Assembly (NCBI GenBank): GCA_965217825.1
Contig: OZ244571.1
Coordinates: 310,001 to 374,000, forward strand
Direction of reading: 5' to 3'
Source: VXNE01 sp965217825
GTDB lineage: Bacteria; Pseudomonadota; Gammaproteobacteria; Pseudomonadales; Azotimanducaceae
Length of the DNA stretch: 64,000 nucleotides
Shown here: piece by piece, positions 61,066 to 64,000 of the stretch
Layout of the letters: every line of letters begins with the position of its first letter
Numbering within the stretch: the first letter of the stretch is position 1
Position numbers and translations under genes: made by a program
The notes under the pieces: model-generated
What the model was told of the DNA's origin: nothing
The model's input: the letters and a program-made list of their open reading frames with translations, nothing else
The model's database searches: none

Positions 61066-61734
61066 ATGGCCGAACCGCAAGAGCAGGTCGACGAACAACC
61101 GCACCAAAAAGCCAGAAGGCGGTATGTTTCCGAACGCGGCCCATTCGAGATTTGCGCCAACCCCACCATCACGACGCCATCCTCCCGCGGCACCCCGGAT
61201 GAGTCCCGCATCCTCCAGATCTTCGAGCACAGCGCCCTGGCGGAGGAATACGGCGAGGAGCCCGTGCGGGAGAAGATCCTCGAAATGGCCGGAGCACTGT
61301 CGGGGGGCATCACTTCGACGCGGTTATTCAGCCAGGATGAATCGCCCAACGGGATGCGTTTGTCCCACGTGTGGTTCGGAGCCAATTTCCCGCTGTTTCG
61401 CCACAGTCATCCCGGTTCCGGGGACTGCCTCTACTATGTGATCGCCGGTGAGATCGTCATGGGCCGGCGCAAACTGCGAGCGGGTTCGGTCATGTTCCTG
61501 CCGAACGGCATGCCATACAAGTTCAAGGCCGGTCCCGCGGGTGCCGAGGTGCTCGAATTTCACGCTGACCACCGCGACCCGAACGCCCCCGGCCTGAGGC
61601 TCGAGGAGCACTCCCTGGAGTCGATCCAGCAACTGATCGACGGGGGCAAGGCACACCGGCACGAGTGGGAAGTGCCCGATCGGATCGGCGATACGGCGTT
61701 GCGCCAGGCGGAGGTGGACGCCGGCACCGAATAG
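61066..61734 (+). CDS. Cupin-domain protein, paralog 4 of 4
   Basis: A 222-residue paralog: YVSERGPFEICANPTITTPS, SALAEEYGEEPVREKILEMA and cupin FPLFRHSHPGSGDCLYYVIA, LRAGSVMFLPNGMPYKFKAG. Its C-terminal tail has HADHRDPNAPGLRLEEHSLE, with His/Asp replacing the RAGGGD of copies 1 and 3. A DUF35-thiolase pair follows. Confidence 0.8.
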   Translation: MAEPQEQVDEQPHQKARRRYVSERGPFEICANPTITTPSSRGTPDESRILQIFEHSALAEEYGEEPVREKILEMAGALSGGITSTRLFSQDESPNGMRLSHVWFGANFPLFRHSHPGSGDCLYYVIAGEIVMGRRKLRAGSVMFLPNGMPYKFKAGPAGAEVLEFHADHRDPNAPGLRLEEHSLESIQQLIDGGKAHRHEWEVPDRIGDTALRQAEVDAGTE

Positions 61735-61852
61735 CCTCGCGCTTGCCTCCCGTGCCTCCCGCATAAGATACTCTCGGACCCACCCGATCGGGGAGCGGGT
61801 TCCCCTGCAAGTCACGGACTCGCTGCAGCCCCGGATAACCGGAGAAATTACA

Positions 61853-62272
61853 TTGGCCGAAACACAACCGCGTCCGCTGCCAACGCCCACGCCAGAAACA
61901 GAGCACTTCTGGGCTGGCACGCGCGACGGTGAACTCAGGTTGCAGCGATGTCTCGACTGCGACCACACTTACTTCCCGCCACGGCCGTTTTGCCCTGATT
62001 GCGGATCGAAGCACGTCGAAGTCTTCGTCGCCAGCGGTCAGGGAACGCTCCTCAGCTATGTCATCAACCACCGGCGACACCCGTCGTTCGACGGTCCCTA
62101 TTGCATCGCCCTGGTCAAGCTGGAAGAAGGTCCGACCATGATGTCGAACATCGTCGAGTGCGAGCAGGCGCCGGACGCCCTGGTGCTCGACATGCCGTTG
62201 CAGGTCGTTTTCGAACGCCAGAACGATGACATCACGGTGCCCCTGTTCAGGCCGGCGGAGCAATCCGCATGA
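61853..62272 (+). CDS. DUF35 OB-fold/zinc-ribbon acyl-CoA-associated protein
   Basis: A 139-residue protein with a rubredoxin-like zinc ribbon (LQRCLDCDHTYFPPRPFCPD then CGSKHVEVF) and an OB-fold (GTLLSYVINHRRHPSFDGPY). DUF35 proteins pair with thiolase-like proteins; ChsH2 and Ltp2 of steroid side-chain degradation are the known example. The TTG start at 61853 follows GGAGAAA. The stop overlaps the thiolase ATG. Confidence 0.83.
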   Translation: MAETQPRPLPTPTPETEHFWAGTRDGELRLQRCLDCDHTYFPPRPFCPDCGSKHVEVFVASGQGTLLSYVINHRRHPSFDGPYCIALVKLEEGPTMMSNIVECEQAPDALVLDMPLQVVFERQNDDITVPLFRPAEQSA

Positions 62273-63408
62273 CCGGCGTGGCCATCGTAGGTGCGGCGGA
62301 AACCACCGAACTCGGCCGTATTCCGGGCGCGAGCCAACTGCAACTGCATGCCGACGCTGCCCTCAACGCGTTCGCCGATACCGGACTGACGGCAAAAGAC
62401 ATTGACGGCGTGGCGACCGCGGGCGCATCGCCCGTTGAAATCGTCCACTACCTGGGCATCACGCCCCGCTGGGTCGACGGGACCAGCGTGGGCGGTTGCT
62501 CCTTCATGATCCATGTGCGGCACGCGGTGGCGGCGATTCAGTCCGGACAGGCCGAGACCGTCCTGATCACGCATGGAGAGAGCGGGCGTTCGCAGGTCGG
62601 CAGGGGCGCGCGCGGAGGCGGAACCGCAGGGCTGGCGCAGCAATTCGAAAATCCCTACGGGGCCATGGGACCGACGACGATGTTCACCATCCCCGTCTTG
62701 CGCTACATGAAGGAGTACGGCCTGACCCATGAGCAACTCGCCATGGTGTCCGTCGTTCAGCGGGAATGGGCCGGACGCAACCCCCGCGCGTCCTATCGCG
62801 ACCCGATCACCGTGGACGACGTGTTGGCCTCGCGCATGATCGCCTACCCGTTCCACCTGCTCGAATGCTGCCTCGTCACAGACGGCGGCGGTGCGCTGAT
62901 CCTCACGCGCGCCGAACGGGCCGGGGATTTCCCGCAAAATCCCGTGCACATCCTTGGCACTGGCGAAAGTGCGGAAGGCCCCATGATCAGCCAGATGCAG
63001 GATCTGTGCTCCTCTCGCGCATTCCGTGTCGCCGGGTCGGACGCCATCCGCGACGCCGGCATCAGCCACAGCGATGTCGACCACGTCATGGTCTACGACG
63101 CATTCGCGCATTTGCCCATCTACGGACTTGAAGACCTGGGGTTCTGCCGCAAGGGCGAAGCGGCCACGTTCATAGCCGACGGCAACACGCGCCCGGGAGG
63201 ACAATTGCCCCTGAATACCAACGGCGGTGGACTCTCATACATGCATTCGGGAATGTACGGCATGTACGCGCTGCAGGAGAGCGTGCGCCAGATGCGCGGC
63301 ACCGCTCCGGCCCAGGTGCCCGGTGCGGAAGTCTCGCTCTGTCTCGGCGTCGGCGGCATGTTCGCAGCGTCGGGTTGCATCGTGATGGGCACCGAGGCGA
63401 CCGTCTGA
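62269..63408 (+). CDS. Thiolase-fold (SCP-x/Ltp2-like) protein
   Basis: A 379-residue thiolase-superfamily member: VAIVGAAETTELGRIPGASQ, DTGLTAKDIDGVATAG, SVGGCSFMIHVRHAVAAIQS (with Cys), AYPFHLLECCLVTDGGGALI, VMVYDAFAHLPIYGLEDLGF and LPLNTNGGGLSYMHSGMYGM. The G-G-L and H-S-G motifs match the non-condensing lipid-transfer group that acts as aldolase with DUF35 partners. It may cleave an acyl-CoA side chain. The natural substrate is unknown. Confidence 0.85.
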   Translation: MTGVAIVGAAETTELGRIPGASQLQLHADAALNAFADTGLTAKDIDGVATAGASPVEIVHYLGITPRWVDGTSVGGCSFMIHVRHAVAAIQSGQAETVLITHGESGRSQVGRGARGGGTAGLAQQFENPYGAMGPTTMFTIPVLRYMKEYGLTHEQLAMVSVVQREWAGRNPRASYRDPITVDDVLASRMIAYPFHLLECCLVTDGGGALILTRAERAGDFPQNPVHILGTGESAEGPMISQMQDLCSSRAFRVAGSDAIRDAGISHSDVDHVMVYDAFAHLPIYGLEDLGFCRKGEAATFIADGNTRPGGQLPLNTNGGGLSYMHSGMYGMYALQESVRQMRGTAPAQVPGAEVSLCLGVGGMFAASGCIVMGTEATV

Positions 63409-63808
63409 GACAGCACGCGGCACACACGGCTGACAACTGGATATGAGCAACGGGGAGCGTTGGAAATTGGCCTCACCAGCCGGGCTACATAAGTGCTCCG
63501 CCCTGCCGAGGAACCGTTACACGTCCGTCAGACCCGGCCGGTGAGGGTTGCCATGTTCACACCTCGATTTTCGAAAGTAAATACAGTTTCGGACCCGTTT
63601 CGGACCCTCCAGAAAAATCTCAAGCGGCATCAAATGCTTAACGACTCACAATCCATTTTATTTTCACTTTTCGCCCTTCGTCCCATGCGTCCCCCTGACC
63701 GCCAGCCTTCTGGTCGACACAGGAAAAGCGCGAACGTAACGGAATAAATTCAATGCCATCAAATAGTTACAAATTGTATCGTGCCGGAAAAACGGGTGGG
63801 CGCGGGTC
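63409..63808. other. AT-richer intergenic region
   Basis: These 400 bases hold no convincing gene. The part from about 63560 to 63770 is clearly richer in A and T than the rest of the window, and probably carries promoter or regulatory sequence for the reductase-like gene that follows. No clear hairpin or boxes could be called. Confidence 0.5.
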
Positions 63809-64000
63809 GTGAACGAGGCCAAGCGGTACATCATCTACGGTGCCGGCGGTATCGGCGGGACGATTGGCGCGCGTCTCTTCCAGCGCGGCTACGACGTAGT
63901 GCTCATCGCCCGCGGCGCGCACTTCCGCGCCATCGAAGACGACGGGCTTCGGTTCGTCACGCCAACGCAGGACGCGCGTATTCGCATACCCGCCGCCGAC
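63809..64000 (+). CDS. Ketopantoate reductase (ApbA/PanE)-like protein, 3' truncated by window edge
   Basis: From the GTG at 63809 the first 64 codons read NEAKRYIIYGAGGIGGTIGA, with the Rossmann GAGGIGG loop, then RLFQRGYDVVLIARGAHFRA. This is the NADP-binding N-terminus of the PanE/ApbA family, which reduces ketopantoate or related 2-oxo acids. Only the N-terminal domain is in view. Confidence 0.8.
   Translation, partial: MNEAKRYIIYGAGGIGGTIGARLFQRGYDVVLIARGAHFRAIEDDGLRFVTPTQDARIRIPAAD

Noticed and set aside
1..64000. CRISPR array, rRNA operon, prophage or riboswitch
   Set aside because: No regularly spaced repeats, no rRNA sequence, no phage structural genes and no conserved riboswitch core were seen by eye.

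Overview
The window is GC-rich DNA from a gammaproteobacterium-like genome. The left end carries a classical proteobacterial core block: ruvC-ruvA-ruvB, then tolQ-tolR-tolA-tolB-pal-cpoB, then queE-queC. Other conserved loci also fit Proteobacteria: hisI-hisG, dsbB, acpH-gshA, pckA, and a yrfG-hslR pair facing cysQ. The mix of sulfatase genes, four family III CoA-transferases, a P450, a phytanoyl-CoA dioxygenase, toxin-antitoxin genes and many decayed genes suggests a metabolically broad, recombining marine or host-associated lineage. That lifestyle guess is inference.

Layout. 1-8.4 kb: Holliday-junction resolution, Tol-Pal envelope system and queuosine precursor genes. 8.3-9.1 kb: a retropepsin-like protease and tRNA-Lys(UUU). 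9.2-22.4 kb: a C1/N-demethylation island on both strands. The minus strand has an MttB-type methyltransferase without pyrrolysine, an ASKHA-ferredoxin corrinoid activase, a pterin-binding methyltransferase, a metF C-terminal remnant, a small virulence-factor-family protein, a DUF1638 protein and a corrinoid protein. The plus strand has two large FAD oxidoreductase-GcvT fusion proteins of the dimethylglycine/sarcosine dehydrogenase type. A GFA-type (formaldehyde-related) zinc protein and an FGE-like gene follow, then a second tRNA-Lys(UUU) whose tRNA and promoter nearly duplicate the first. The two tRNAs bracket about 15.7 kb, so the block looks like an exchangeable island.

24.8-30.9 kb: two CoA-transferases plus an enoyl-CoA hydratase, then a three-gene ABC exporter. 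31-36.2 kb: an amidohydrolase, an NCS2 nucleobase permease with an unusual C-terminal domain, a CoA-transferase and a shortened PQQ-repeat protein. 36.3-42.3 kb: hisG-hisI, a PhyH dioxygenase, an FGE-fold protein, a CoA-transferase and a ParDE pair. 42.4-48.5 kb: dsbB, a gutted sulfatase, a P450, a GYD protein, an SDR, a carboxylesterase and acpH. 48.5-58.8 kb: gshA, pckA, a glutaredoxin-domain protein, an intact sulfatase, an IS1634-type transposase, hslR, yrfG and cysQ. 58.9-63.4 kb: four tandem cupin paralogs, then a DUF35-thiolase pair. The window ends in a ketopantoate-reductase-like gene.

The most unusual signal is a modular palindromic repeat family, with full or partial copies at 6.1, 14.9, 36.2 and 44.3 kb and a possible remnant at 3.8 kb. 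One copy sits in frame inside the P450 gene and adds about 37 codons. Two others end in the probable start codon of a secreted protein gene. Genes with internal or terminal deletions (metF, a sulfatase, the PQQ protein, an HAD gene, HigB, a second MttB, an IS transposase relic) recur across the window.
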